A stretch of DNA of 64,000 nucleotides from Paramacrobiotus metropolitanus (Eukaryota > Tardigrada > Eutardigrada > Parachela > Macrobiotidae), in contig NW_026570239.1 of assembly GCF_019649055.1 (NCBI RefSeq), forward strand, positions 1,054,001 through 1,118,000. The letters are read 5' to 3'. The notes beneath the pieces are model-generated. The model had not been told where the DNA came from and made no database searches. It saw nothing but the letters and a program-made list of their open reading frames with translations. The translations under genes were made by a program, and so were the position numbers. Positions 13,701-25,956 of this stretch are shown piece by piece (the first letter of the stretch is position 1; each line of letters starts with the position of its first letter).

Positions 13701-16700
13701 AACACTTGAACATCGCGTTCAACCCATTAAAAGCCGACAGCATCCGGCTGCTGCTCTCCGAACCGAAGTTGACCTTTGCGCTGGACCTATCCGGTACCGG
13801 CTTGAGCGATCTGCCGCCGCTGCAACTGCAGTTTTTATCGGCACTGAACCTCTCGCATAACCGACTGACCAGCTGCGGCGATCCCGTGTCCTGGGATCGC
13901 GCGGCGCTGTTAACCGTCCTTGACCTTTCCTTCAACTGGATCTCCAGTATGCAAGAATCACAGTTAACGGTGGTCTTACCGAAACTGGCGTTTTTAAAGG
14001 TCAGTTGACAAATATTCCGCATCATGATGAAATCCTGCATACAAAAAAATAAATCATGCAAAATTGTCTGGTTGAGAACACAAAATGGTGCAGTACTAAT
14101 AACGTGGCGCAATAACCAAGAGCTTAAATAATCTTATATACTTCGCTTTGCCCATTATTTTAATCAGTACCGCTTTAGGGATCAATATATTAATCACTTT
14201 TACTGCATAGATGCAGTGCTGGTCTTACTGCATAGATTGCAAACTGATAAGCTGCGTAGGCTGTATAGACACTGAATGGTAATGCATAGACTGCATTTCA
14301 GTCAGCCGTGGTTGTTCATGTAGCCGCCCGCCACAAAGGCTCTCAATTCGGTAAAGTGATTAATATATTGATCCCTAAAGCGGTACTGATTGAAATAATG
14401 GGCAAGGCGAAGTATATATTGACTGTGAGAATTTTGTTTATCGAAACCGCGTTTTTCCAGTTTTTGAAATTAGTTAATTCATCAGACAGACCGCAAGAAG
14501 CAAAAATAAAGAATATATAAACATTTTATCATAGGTAGAAAATCCAATGAATTTTCTGCATCCATTTTGAGAATGTGCTATAAAAATTACAAGATATGAT
14601 GCTCATACGAAAGCTTTTTAATCGTTCGTGCCAAAGCGCTTCATGATAACAGCTCGTGTGAATGAAGAGAAACGTAGTGTACTGGCTTTATCTTATTGCA
14701 GAGTTCCGTGGCCCAGTGTTGATAGAGACAGTTAGTTATTGGAGGGATACTGTAAACAGAAGTACAATAATAATTATCAGAAAATTGTTTTCTTTTTAAA
14801 TTCTAAAATATTGAAGGATAAAATCCGAAAGAAAAACATTTGAGTATTCAAATACTTATTCAAGTATTCAACAATTGAATAATAACTAGGAAACCGTTAT
14901 AGGCACCCCCTAAAACTAAAACTTCAGTTTATTATAGGCACCCCTTTTAACACCCCGTTTATTATAGGCATCCTTTTTGATTTAATATATATCTGTATGT
15001 ATGTACACACCACAAGGTCATCTTTCGCGGTAGTCAGATCATTCACTTTCTTCCAAGCCGTTTTGGACACCGTCTAATTTTCTCAGCCTGTAACACTTCG
15101 GCCAACCATTCCCTGTGAGCTGAGGCTTTCGCAATACAGAGCTCGCCGGCGATACTCCAGAGATCAGTTCAGCAATGTAGGAACACACCATCGGGCGGAC
15201 CCCGGCAACTGAAGCTGGACAATCGGAAACACTGCGGTGACCGGATTCTGTTCGCCACCGTACAGCATAGGCAGCTGCAGTTGGACGTGCGGCGACAGCG
15301 GAGCATTCATACTGTTATACAGGCGAACATACTGTTGTACGGTACGGTGGCGAACAGAATCCGGTCACCGCAGTGTTTCAGAACTGTGTTCTGGGATGGC
15401 CTTTTGTGCGACAATACAAAATGGTTTGAGCCATACAGGGCCTGGATACATTCCATTCCTGCCGCGGATCATTCTGTATGCGCCTTATCTCCTCCGCATT
15501 TTTTGGAATATGTAAATGATATTCCGTTCAAAAAAATATTACACCTATTAATTCAAAAGGGGTGCCTATAATAAACGGGGGTTTTAGGGGGTGCCTATAA
15601 GGGTACCCTATTAAATATATTTATTTGCGTTTTGATCGATTGTTTAGTAAATGATTTCTAACAGAAAAAATTATAACGGCGACGTAATCCCGGTGACCTT
15701 TAGATTTAAATATTTTTTAATGTAGCTTGTTGTGTAGGTTCTGAATTTAAGCAACAACCTCTTACGCAACATCCGCGAGAACGACTTCGCCGGCCTGATC
15801 AACCTGGACACCCTGGACGTCTCCAACCAGCCGCGCCTGGAGACTTTCGACATCAGCAATTTCATGCAGCTACCACGTCTGCAATCGCTCTTCATCTACA
15901 ACTACCCGCGTCTAATCAACTTCCCGTTGGAAGATATCTCCTACCAACCGCTCTTCCTCCGCACCCTCCACGTCGAAATCAAGAAACCCCTTCTCAAAGA
16001 CGACCTTGACGGTTTCCTCACCCCCGGACTCCGGAGCCTCACCATCACCGGGAAGTCGCTCCGGGAGGTGTCCCCGCGGGCGTTCCGTTCCCTAAACCCG
16101 AGCACTATCTCCATGTCCTTTGAGAACACCTCCCTGGAGACCCTTCCGGCGGCGGCAGTGTTCGGGCGCTTCCCTAGGAATTCTATGGTGGACTTCCGGT
16201 TATCCGGGAGCCAGTTGGCCGGGATGGAGCTGGCGGGGCTGCTGCAGAACGCCGAGGTGGAGCGCGGGGCGTGGCTGGTTGAGGGGAACCAGCTGGATTG
16301 CACGTGCAATGTCAGTCTGTTGCAGCCAGTGTGGAGGAGTGTCCGGGAGGCGGGGCCGGGTGTTCCGAATGTGGTTTGTGATGCGCCAGCGGGATTTAGA
16401 GGGAAAAACGTCCTGTTTGTGGAGACAACGGAGGAGACGTGTGCGCAGATGACAGAGCCGACGGAAAGGTCACCGGTGATAAAGAATGCGGCGAACGGGA
16501 ACCGCGCGTCGAAATCAGGTGAGCAAACTTAATACATTCTTACATTTTCGACATTAATTAATAACAAGTAAATGTTACAATTACTAACGGGCAATAACTG
16601 CGGCTGTTATTTTATTTTTGTTTAAGGATAACTTAACGGTTGCTAGTTTTAAATTACTCGTACATGCTTTAAATTATTCTGGATATACAGCATAACAGAA

Positions 16701-19700
16701 TAAAAACCCTAAGTTTAACTTTAAACATTCTAAATTTAATGCACTATTACACGTCTGAGTTCGGTAAAAATACTGTTAGCTACTATAATTACTCACCGAT
16801 AATCACTGTTATTTTTCGTTCAATAATAAATTTCGGTTTGTTATTAATTTTTTATGAGGATTTTCAAAATGCATAAAAATACACAACCAGGCAACAGTGA
16901 AGGAAATTGTAGTTAAATGGCTCTGGCATTCCAGGTAAAAGTGTGCCTATAAACCAGAATGAATCCGAGCAAAACATTTATTTGGTCTATCCACATAAAT
17001 TTACAGTACAAAATATCGCCAGGTACATTTTTCCTCCAGAAACAAATAAATAAACAGATGCGACGGAATATTATTTTGACCATTATCTGTAGTAATTGGT
17101 TTATATTTTTTGTTCTTGTATTCAACAAAAAATTGCTCTCGGAATCAACATTGCAGCGGCGTAATTATGGTGACCTTTAAAATTTTCAATAATGAAAACG
17201 TTTTTAGGTAATAAATTAAAGCAACATTTTCTGAAGTTTTCCTTTTTTTAGAAAGGTTATCGTTCGTATCGTAATATAGAAGCTTTATCCTCTTATAAAT
17301 TTTCTTTCTTAATTTTTAATGTATTTCCTAACTACTGCACTTGTGCGGCTGTGCCGTACATCTTGTTCACAGTATTATGTAAATTATTTTCTTTTACTTC
17401 ACTTTAACTTTTTCTTTGTAAATTTTTGCATGCCCTTGTGCTAATTCTTGCCACCGGTAAAATGAACACGACAAACTGAGAAGTTAAACAGTAAACAATT
17501 CATCGTCACTAACATCCGGCGGCGAATTCTCCGCCATTGTTTTATAAATCCACTCTAAATAATACCCCACATCCACAAACACCGAGGGATAGTTCTTCTG
17601 CGCACACAACATAGCCCATGACACCAACCCTCCTAACACCTCTTCCCCCTCCCTACACCCCTCCTCCCCCTGACCACACCTCCAGGTCACCGGGCCCCCG
17701 CTATCCCCGCCGCAACTGGACTTCCCGGGAGCGGCGGCGCAGAACATCCCGGGCAACACCTTTCCGTTGTACGATTCCCAGCGGTTGCACTCCGCCGTGT
17801 CGACGATCTGCAGGTCTACCGCCCGCAGCCGGGTGCTGCCGGCACTCCCGTAGTAACCGCTCCCCCACCCGCTGACCGTCACCTTTCGGGAGGCGGTTGG
17901 ACGGTCGGTGGGGGCGGGGAGGGGCAGGGGTTGGATGTAGGGGGTGAAGGTGATGGGGTGGCGCGTGCGCAGGAGGGCGATGTCGTCGGCGAAGGTGGCG
18001 CTGGTGTAGTTGGGGTGCGGGAGGATGGTGGAGATGGCGTAGTCGACGGCGTGTTTTTCCGCCACGGTGGTATCGTGCTGGCCGGCTCTGACTAAGAGGG
18101 CACCCGCTTCGAAGGCCCTGCGAAATTCAGTTCTGGCTTATATAGCAAAAATTGTTATAATAATAAAAAAAATATACTTTAAAAAATTTGAATACAAAAC
18201 AGTTAAAAACATCCATAAATAAAAAATGAAAGAAAGTTTTATGAAGATTTTTATAAACTGGTAAAGGAAATGCTTTGGAAATAAAAATAAAAGATACAGA
18301 CAGTTCAAAAAAAGTTGTATTAAATAGCCATGAATTGAGTCATTAAAATAAATTTTTACAAGATGCAACGCTACTTGTAAACGACTGGAACAAATACAGG
18401 ATGCGCCCCTATTCTACGAATTTCCATACTGTTTTTCATCCGTGGCGCTATGCACGCAGTGTGCCGCTGTTAAAATCCAACGCTCTCCGATTATCACTCC
18501 GCCACATCCCCAAATAGGCGCGACATTGCCGTCGTTGTACACAAAAGGGAAGCGGATGTGTACTTGGTAGGGTCGGGACGCTTTCGCCACCACAGCGCCA
18601 CCGACAATCCGGAATGTCGGCGAGGCGGCCGTTAACTGGAGGGCCGCTAAAAGTGCCGGTCATTAGCGACATTTTTTTAGCAAGTTGCTATACTTCGCTT
18701 TGCCCATTATTTTAATCAGTACCGCTTTAGGGATCAATATATTAATCACTTTTACTGCATAGATGCAGTGCTGGTCTTACTGCATAGATTGCACACTGAT
18801 AAGCTGCGTAGGCTGCATAGACTGAATGGTAATGCATAGACTGCATTTCAGTCAGCCGTGGTTGTTCATGTAGCCGCCCGCCACAAAGGCTCTCAATTCG
18901 GTAAAGTGACTAATATATTGATCCCCACAGCGGTACTGATTGAAATAATGGGCAAGGCGAAGTATAATAATAAGAGACTTAAGAAATCTAAGAATCCTAA
19001 GCATATCCAAAGAATTTTAGGAAGTCATTAAGAAACCCATGAGAAACGTAAGAAACCATAAGAAAGCACGAGAAAAGAAATCGCACATTTGTTTGCAACA
19101 CGAAAACCATAAAAACATAAGAAAATTTGAAAATTTTTAGAAATCTAAGAAGTCAAAGAAATCTGAAAAACTTAAGAATACATAAGAAAGTATAATGAAA
19201 ACATAAAAAGGCTTAAGAATACACAAGAAACCTACGAAACCTAAGGATCCTTAGAATGCATGAGAAACTTAGGGAATCTAAGAAACATCAATGCGTACCC
19301 GACAAAACGACAACAACGGATAATACAGACATTTCCGGTTCCGATATGCGACATCCGCCGATACTCGCGCCAGCTACGAAGTCCAACGCAGCGTGTGCAT
19401 CGTGACAGTAATTGCGGCTTTAAGTAGGGTAACCAGTCTAGTGTTTTGTGGTTGTTATTTCCGTATCCGGCATTCCGTGTTTCACACGCTAAGTTGCATT
19501 GTGGGAATCAGCCGATAAGCAGCGATACCGGCGGAGAATAGACAGATTGTTTCGGAAAACGGAGGTTTTATGTGTTTATCATACGTCCGATAATGTTTAC
19601 CTTGCGGTATTTATACGCTGAATTATTACACGGCTGATCAAAAATTAATAGAAATAGTTATTTGCTAATATGTGACGAAACAAGTGAGCAAGCAAAAACC

Positions 19701-20819
19701 TAGAATACTGCTAAGTTGTATGTATAAAAAAATTCGGAAAAGCTTGAACAACCGTTTACAGCTTCAACAAAACAACAGAAAAGGACGAAACAAATTCCGA
19801 TCTTTTACCAAGATCATATCGTTTTTTTAGAAACTATCATTAACGGAATACTAATTGTAAAAAACCATGAAAGAAACATATCGGTAAAATTATTAAGCTG
19901 TTAAATAACAAAATGTTGAAAATACATTTATTATAAAATAAATTTTCAAGGTCCGTAAACAAAATTTAAAAAATTTTGATTCCAAAATATAAATGTTTTA
20001 AAAACATTTTTACAAATATTTTTAATTTTAAAGATGTAGTTTTTTTTAATATTTTATAAACATATATTTGCGAAATATTTTCAAAAAATTATTACAGTAA
20101 CGTATCAAGCGAGCGAATATAATTGTGTTTCCAGGCTGTTAATTATTTTTTTTACAATTTTACAATTTTTAGGCGGCAATCGCGACGATCGTCGACACTT
20201 TCAGCCGAGCGTCACCGAGCCGGAGATCATCTTCGAGGTGACCAGCCCCGCCTCCACCACTCCGGCCCCTCCCACCTACCGCATGGAGGGCATGATCGCC
20301 GGCATCATTCTGGCTACCCTCCTCTTAACCGGCGCCATCATCCTAGCCATCGTCTGCTGGAACCGCCGGGAGAAACAGCGGCGCCGGGCCCTCCTTCTCC
20401 AATCCTCCCGCCACGGCTTAGCCTGCGAGTCGCAGTACGCCGTCTTCTCCAACCCCGACATCGTGGCCCACCCCACCTGGTACCCCCCGCCCAAACCGGT
20501 GTTCGTCGTCCCGCTGTCCCCTAGCTTCGACCCCCACGGGGTGGCGGGCGGTGCGCTGTACCTGGCGCCGGACAGCGTCAGCAGCGCCCCCTCGGTGGAC
20601 TATACCGTGGAGCTGGGGGAGCCGACCAGTGAGTCGGAATTCGGGGTGATCGACGCCGGGGAAGTGGAGATGGATAGTCGGATTACGTACTCGTATATGG
20701 AGGCCGGGGACACGACGGATGAGGGGCCGTATAGTGAGGATTACTTCCCGGATGATGATAGTGTGGAGGCGTCGTACAGGCAGGAACAAGCCTATACGCG
20801 ACGTTACCAAATGCCATAA
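7753..20819 (+). CDS. Leucine-rich-repeat transmembrane receptor, chaoptin/Toll-like ectodomain, no TIR (7 exons)
   Basis: I infer exons 7753-7961, 9440-10245, 10970-11910, 12608-13120, 13595-13999, 15738-16518 and 20173-20819. Every junction is GT-AG and the frame is kept, giving about 1433 residues. The order is: signal peptide (about residues 1-33), Cys-rich LRR N-cap (CKHP...CDCYK), several dozen LRRs of the LxxLxLxxN type, LRR C-cap ([12 protein letters not shown]...VVCDAP), a Ser/Thr/Pro stalk, one membrane segment ([23 protein letters not shown]), then a basic RREKQRRRA stop-transfer and an acidic, Tyr-rich tail of about 170 residues. There is no TIR domain, so it is not a canonical Toll. 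An adhesion or signalling receptor is the likely role. The introns are hosts for transposons, and intron 6 contains a protease gene on the other strand. Confidence 0.85.
8182..8411. mobile_element. piggyBac-type MITE with TTAA target duplication
   Basis: A 230-bp element in intron 1 of the LRR gene. It is flanked by TTAA on both sides (8178-8181 and 8412-8415). The ends form inverted repeats of about 27 bp sharing ATCCATAAATTACGTACGCA. The interior is made of G-rich blocks (GGGGGAGGGG type) repeated three times with CGAACCAGG-like words. It has no coding capacity. The TTAA site is the hallmark of piggyBac-family transposition. Confidence 0.75.
14139..14414. mobile_element. TA-flanked MITE, copy 1
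   Basis: A 276-bp element in intron 5 of the LRR gene, flanked by TA. It has inverted repeats of about 60 bp starting TACTTCGC(T/C)TTGCCC and running through a CAGTACCGCT..GGGATCAATATATTAATCACTT stretch. The middle repeats the word TGCATAGA several times. It is nearly identical to a second copy at 18691-18964, so both are probably young. The TA target fits the Tc1/mariner superfamily. No coding capacity. Confidence 0.8.
14888..15610. mobile_element. Non-autonomous element with TATAGGCACCCC subterminal repeats (copy A)
   Basis: Both ends carry inverted arrays of the word TATAGGCACCCC spaced by about 35-40 bp (left 14898-14975, right 15556-15600). The same word family ends another element at 27477-28302 and a left-end fragment at 23251-23345. 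I cannot fix a target duplication and do not recognise the superfamily. Its core holds a 38-bp perfect inverted repeat, listed separately. Confidence 0.6.
15226..15379. repeat. Perfect 38-bp inverted repeat with 78-nt loop
   Basis: Positions 15226-15263 and 15342-15379 are exact reverse complements. Each arm holds CGGTGACCGGATTCTGTTCG. The arm-loop-arm unit lies in the middle of the TATAGGCACCCC element, inside LRR intron 5, so it would form a long hairpin in the pre-mRNA. Confidence 0.85.
17484..18672 (-). CDS. Trypsin/chymotrypsin-like serine protease nested in LRR intron 6
   Basis: Two exons on the minus strand, about 18672-18430 and 18117-17484, joined by a GT-AG intron at 18118-18429. 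The S1 triad is visible: TAAHC for His in exon 1, DDIALLR for Asp and GDSGGP for Ser in exon 2. The activation site is RIVGG, and Cys residues sit where S1 disulfides are expected. The pocket region reads CGGDSGGP with a Ser-x-Cys before it. An ATG at 18672 or 18663 would start a signal peptide, but the leader and the protease domain are in different frames (break between about 18640 and 18660). So the 5' end is either frameshifted, misread, or supplied by an exon I cannot see. A MITE begins only 18 bp upstream of the first ATG. A secreted protease is likely; the substrate is unknown. Confidence 0.75.
18691..18964. mobile_element. TA-flanked MITE, copy 2
   Basis: A second copy of the element at 14139-14414, flanked by TA and differing by a few substitutions and small indels. 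It sits directly upstream of the nested protease, where the promoter should be. Confidence 0.8.
18965..20172. other. Rest of LRR intron 6; AAGAAAC-rich low-complexity tract
   Basis: From 18965 to about 19290 the sequence is a degenerate array of CATAAGAAA/CTAAGAAAC words. The same word family recurs at 27400-27475, 28310-28400, 33300-33390 and 36190-36330, usually next to transposons. I see no gene in 19300-20172. Confidence 0.5.
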
Positions 20820-21571
20820 AACATTTTATATCGATTACCAATGTCGGTTGTATGTTCATGTAAAACTAACGATTCTTGCGTGTAGAGTTTCCTATGGTGA
20901 CCTTTAGTCCTTTACTGCTCGTAGATGTTGAACTGACCATTCTGTGATAACTGTGTTGTGGGTTTGATACTCGTGTAATTTTAATGGAGGTAGTAATTAA
21001 CAACATTACCGGTAAATTGTTGGTTCCATTCGCGTACTGCGTGTGCACATTATTGCGGACGTTGCAGTGCATTAATTACGATACGCCTATATGCCGGTAT
21101 AAGTACTCTAATTTCCAAGCGGCGGTGATCGCCGAGCCGGTTGTTATACCAACATGTACGCGCGATACTTTCTTTTACATTTAAACGTATACAAGCGTGT
21201 AGTTGCTGTTTGGCAGTTTGTTTGTGAAATGTGATAAGGATCATTTGTTGATTATCGCCCATGTGAATCTTCAGCGGCCAAGGCGCAAAACCGCGGACCC
21301 GGCTGCAGTTGCAGTAAGTACCATACGTTGATCCGGCTGACTTCCGGTAGACTGGTAATACATCCACCGCCACATTAACGGTTGGTTAGTCGCTCTGGAA
21401 AGCCCTGCGTAGACAGAGTCATTAAAAGATCAATTTGCCGACAATTTCAAATTCATCAAGCAGTAACGCTTATGTGCAGACTGCAGAATAATTTTCATTG
21501 AGCTTGACAAGTCTGTTGTCTGTTCGAAACGGGATTTGTTAAACGTATATTCAACGCGTAAAACCACAATA
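20820..21571. other. Intergenic region
   Basis: 3' flank of the LRR gene and 5' flank of the small secreted gene. No gene seen. Confidence 0.35.
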
Positions 21572-22575
21572 ATGCGACTGATGTTGTGTGCCTTGTTAGC
21601 GGCAGTCCTGTTGATACTCCCGCATCCGATGGCATCCCTTCCTTTGTCGCGACAAGTGCGCGATGTTGTGGACACGGTAGGCATTAATTACGTCTTCTAC
21701 AACATGATCATGACGTCCATAGCTTGGTAATTTTAATTACGTGCATCGTGCACCATAGGAGATTTTTCTTGCGTATTCTTCCAATATTCAAAACTGTTTT
21801 CCGCGAGGGCGCTCTTCGATAGCACGGATACATATAAATAAGTTATTTTATTCCCGTATATAAAATTAAAACGTTTCGTACAATATGAGCTGCAGTGCTG
21901 ATGTAATCGGAATGCGCTTTTCTCCGGACGTGCGATTTCTAACAAGGCGATTTGAACATTATGCAATATTGATGCTTAATGATTTCCTTGTTACCGGTAA
22001 ATAAGAACAATAATTTGAAAATATTCATTCTTTTATTTTTTTTAATTTAGTTGTTATCACGGAAATTTACCATTTAAACTTTAATTTTCGCACCGGTAAT
22101 GGATAAAATGTTGCACTCTGTACTTAATAATTTTGACGTTGTTTTACAACCACCTCAATTTTTGCTTAAGTACAGAGTACTGCAACATAGCAGCTGGGCA
22201 AAATTGTATAAAAATAATTGAATCAGGGACAAAATTGGTAAGTGTCCTGCTGACCGTGTTGTCAAATCTGCGCTGCTAAGCTAACATGTGAAAAAATTAA
22301 TTTAAATGTAGCTAGAATCACTAAATTATGTCTAATGTGTACGACGTGCTGGTAAACAGGTGAAAAACGTGTACCAGACGGTGGCGAAGGGGACGAAGGC
22401 CGTCTTCCACGACATGATCGGCAACAGTCACGTGGCGGCCGAGAGCTACCGGCAGGCGGCCGACGCCAGCCAGCGCGTGGCGCCCTCCTTCCAGGACATC
22501 TTTGTCAACCAGCACAAGACCCCCATCCCCGTCCTGCCGCCCACTCAGCCGACGCCCGCCTGGGAAGCCCACTAG
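21572..22575 (+). CDS. Small secreted protein, unknown family (2 exons)
   Basis: Exon 1 is 21572-21676 and exon 2 is 22360-22575 (GT-AG, phase 0), giving 106 residues. The N-terminus is a clean signal peptide (MRLMLCALLAAVLLILPHP) followed by MASLPLSRQ. The mature part is mainly amphipathic helix (VKNVYQTVAKGTKAVFHD...), then a Pro-rich end (TPIPVLPPTQPTPAWEAH). It has no Cys after the leader, so it is not a disulfide-rich peptide. Exon 2 is GC-rich relative to its surroundings, as are the exons of the LRR receptor, which supports a real coding exon. Function not recognised. Confidence 0.65.
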
Positions 22576-24447
22576 CGCGCTTCGACACTGTACTGCAATG
22601 TACTTCCTGTACTGCTTGACATAGAATATACTGTCTAATCTTTTGGAATCAAGCTGCCTACAAAAAATTTAGTTGTGGTGAAACTTTACTATATTGTATG
22701 TATTCCGCCGTTTTATTGCAATCCGATCGTGTTGTATTATCCCTACATTATAGTCCCTTCAGTTGCCTTATTGTACCGCCTTACTGCAGTTGCTTTATCG
22801 GTACACAAAATTTCGGAAGAGATATCAGTAAAGGTATAATATTATACAGAGTCGGAATATTATTAGTGTTTACCAGCGCAGGCTTTTTGTTACGTTAATA
22901 GGCAATTGCCTGAATAAAAATTATACAGAGTAGTCTAGATATCGTAGTGCAGCGGCATTTCCATTTCACTACACTATAGGGCTGAATTCTGCCTAGCTCT
23001 TAATATAGTTAAAGCAATTCGTATTTACTCTGCGCATTGAGCAAGGGTGAACTTTTTTTCATTGGGCATGACCACAGTTCCAGCAAAAAAGAAGTAGAAA
23101 ATCCATTTGTTTTAAGATATTTCGGCGACTGGGAATCCCTGTACACGAATTTAATTAATGCATAAAAAAAGCTGTTACATTGGTCAAAATAGCGTTGAAT
23201 CGTTTTATGTTGTTGATAACTTTATAATAATTATGAAGCAATAATTATAGGAAACCGTTACAGGCACCCCCTTAAACCCCGCTTGTTATAGACACCCCTT
23301 TGCGTACCCTGTTTATTATATGCACCCATTTTTGGTAATACGGTACTTATACGTACATAGTACTACATTGTACGAGTATATGACCCGAGCCGTTCAAGCT
23401 CTGGAGCCTTCCCTTAGGTACAAAAAAATTTTACGAATGTGTGCACTATAGAGAAAACGAAAAGAACGGCTCTGGAGCTCGCATATGTTCACTCATAGCC
23501 GACAAAACCAGTGTCCATCTCGCATCAGCCTTGCAGCTCGGGCCACGCCCTCGAAGTTCCCCTGAAAAGGGAAAGCAGAGATTTTAAAAATCACTTTCGT
23601 GTTAACGCTTGGAGTAATTAATTCTCTATGCCGAAATTGTGGTGTTGCCTAACACCGGAGCACTGACATGTGCTCCGGTGTCGCCACATGTCCAACTGCA
23701 GCAACACTTAGCTTGCTGCACGGTGCGGTCACTGTATAAATCCAATTGTCGAGCTTCTGTTGCCGGAGTCCAACCAGTGCGGCCCGATGGTTTTTGTTCT
23801 ACATTGCTGAAACGATCTCTGTAGTATCACCTGCGAATACCGTATTCACAAAAGCCGCGGCTCAAAAGTCTTACCAGCTGAGAAAATCCAAGGTGATAAC
23901 GGCTTGGAAGGAAACTATTCGTACAGACTGAGCTGAATAACGCGAAAGATGGCCTTGCAGAATAATTTATGGTACAGTACGTATAAGCTTTCTAAACCTT
24001 CAAAGCAAAATTGGACATCTTAATATCTGGGCATTATTATGGAACAATTTATTATTTGATAAATGCGGAAGTCATATATTTTTCTTTTTAGCCTTATTTC
24101 CACAAAACCCTAACTGCGACGAAACTGAAGTGCACTTGTAATTTTGCAGGTTATATTTACCGCTGAAGAATGACCACATTTTGGGAAGGGTTTTTAACTG
24201 CAGATCCCGCTAACGCTTTTTTAACTAAGCAGATTTTGCGTATAAAATGGCTATGCTGTTCTTTCGTTTGCAAGAGGGGTTGGTAAAGAGGTACTTTTCG
24301 TATTCGACTGCATACCCGTATTTTACAAGATAATTATTAGCTGTAGAAATAAGTACACAGAGTGGTGATGAACCTTCAATAAGTATCATGGTACGAGTAC
24401 TAACTATGCACCAGAACAAAACGGCATTTACAAAAGAAACACTTCCT
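22576..24447. other. Intergenic region with a TATAGGCACCCC-type left-end fragment
   Basis: AATAAA near 22911 may end the preceding gene. At 23251-23345 there is a left end of the TATAGGCACCCC element family, sharing TAGGAAACCGTTA(T/C)AGGC with copy A, but no matching right end. A GGAGCAC..GTGCTCC palindrome lies near 23659-23680. No gene is supported. Confidence 0.45.
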
Positions 24448-24780
24448 CTATGCTATCCTGATCGGGGATCGTACCCATGACTCACAAATCGCGTTTCCCC
24501 GTTGTACTTGCATAGATATTCGCTGTTTAAAAAACACGTTTGCCCGCTTTTGCCCAGTTGAAGTCGCTATGCCGTTTCCAACCGTTTCCACTATCTTTTT
24601 AGTACCGTCTCCATAAGGTCCGTAAATTTCGAAGACTGCCGCAACAAAATCGTATCTTGTTTGCATCCAAGTGTGTTTCGCTAGTTTCTTCCTTTCAGCG
24701 AGTTCGGCTGCTGTGCCGGCGTTCACGGAAGTGCGCTCGATATAGGAGGCCGCCAGCGTATCCACGCAGGTAACGTCTAT
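24448..24780 (-). pseudogene. Relic of a retroelement polyprotein C-terminus
   Basis: The minus-strand frame (24765-24448) contains the order YDFVAAVFEIYGPYG..., then KRANVFFKQRISMQVQRGNA. This resembles the conserved end of many LINE-like reverse-transcriptase ORFs in animals, which have a YDFxPxAxETLG block followed by a QRxSxAxQRGNA block. There is no reverse transcriptase core beside it, so it is a fragment. The match is from memory of the motif. Confidence 0.5.
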
Positions 24781-25322
24781 GGCCAGCGGTTTTCCGCGCG
24801 CCCACGGTATTAGTGTGATCAGAGTACACAGAGTTCATATATCAATTATCGGCGGCCTGTGTTTAGTGAGGTACAGAGTACGAGTACCTTGAGTTTTACT
24901 AAGCTTAACCCGTCGATAACCTTTCCATCGAATACAATCCTTTGTATGGAATGTTTTGTACCTTAATACTTCGCTCATAGGAATTTACTTTCTAGCAGTG
25001 TCATTTGCCTTTAATAATGCGATTTTCAGAGCGACTTGCCAGGGCATTTTTGACACCAGGCAGCATTAGAAGTAGCCAGTTATCTGAAGCTTGCTGGAAT
25101 TTTGTGCCAACATACATCCGGCAGAATCTCCTAAGGGATGACATAACGGCTTAACGTTCAGTAGGCACTAAGCAGTATCGCTTGCGTGTCTGGCACAATT
25201 AATTGCCTGAGGATGTCCTAGTTCCTTAAATTGAAATATCACGAAACATCATCGATGTGGAAATGATTTCTGATGATGAAAAAAATGGAAGTCATTTCGT
25301 ATAATGTTTCATCATTTCGTAT

Positions 25323-25956
25323 AATACGAGGAGGAGCTACCTTGGCCCGATCAAAGGCATACGCACGACCGTAAACCGATCACTGCTTTCATGTGTGTGC
25401 AGCAGCCTGCGAAGCAGCCCGTAAATACTTATGTAATTTAATCAGATGTTAGTTATCCGATTCGAACGCCCTTTCTCCTTTGTCTCTTTTGAAACTTTTC
25501 AACTAAATATTTCAAAATTTTGGAAAAAAAAGGACACTTACAGGTATTTTTATATTTTTCTGCAAGTGGACCACGTGAGGTTTTCGTAAATGCAGGCTAG
25601 CGTTGTTGTTGGCTGCGCCATGTCTGCGAGAAATTCCACCATCCAAAAGTTTCTTGGTTTACAATGGAATAGCTCCTAAAAATGCCTACAAATTTCTGCT
25701 TTCTTAATATTTTAAACATTGGTTGGAACTTGGAAAGTTTAAAAAAGGGTGCAATAGCACGGGGTGTAAAAGGTTGAATGATCGGCAGATGTGCGTGCTG
25801 CTGAGTCGTTGACTCCCGTACGCTGCCATCCTTGGGCGGCCAGCCGTGATACATAACATTAACCACGTGGCTCAGCGTTTACATGCACGGGCACAGTGAT
25901 CGCCTTTATGGTCAGGCATACGCCTTTGATCGGGCCAAGGTAGATCCTCCTCGTAC
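25323..25956. mobile_element. TIR element of about 634 bp, superfamily not recognised
   Basis: The ends are inverted repeats of about 60 bp with few mismatches, sharing CTACCTTGGCCCGATCAAAG near 25338 and its complement near 25925. I cannot define a target duplication. A minus-strand frame at 25597-25866 lies inside but shows no known transposase motif. Confidence 0.65.

Noticed and set aside
15237-15571. Overlapping plus-strand frames in the TATAGGCACCCC element
   Set aside because: They run through the perfect inverted repeat and show no transposase motif.
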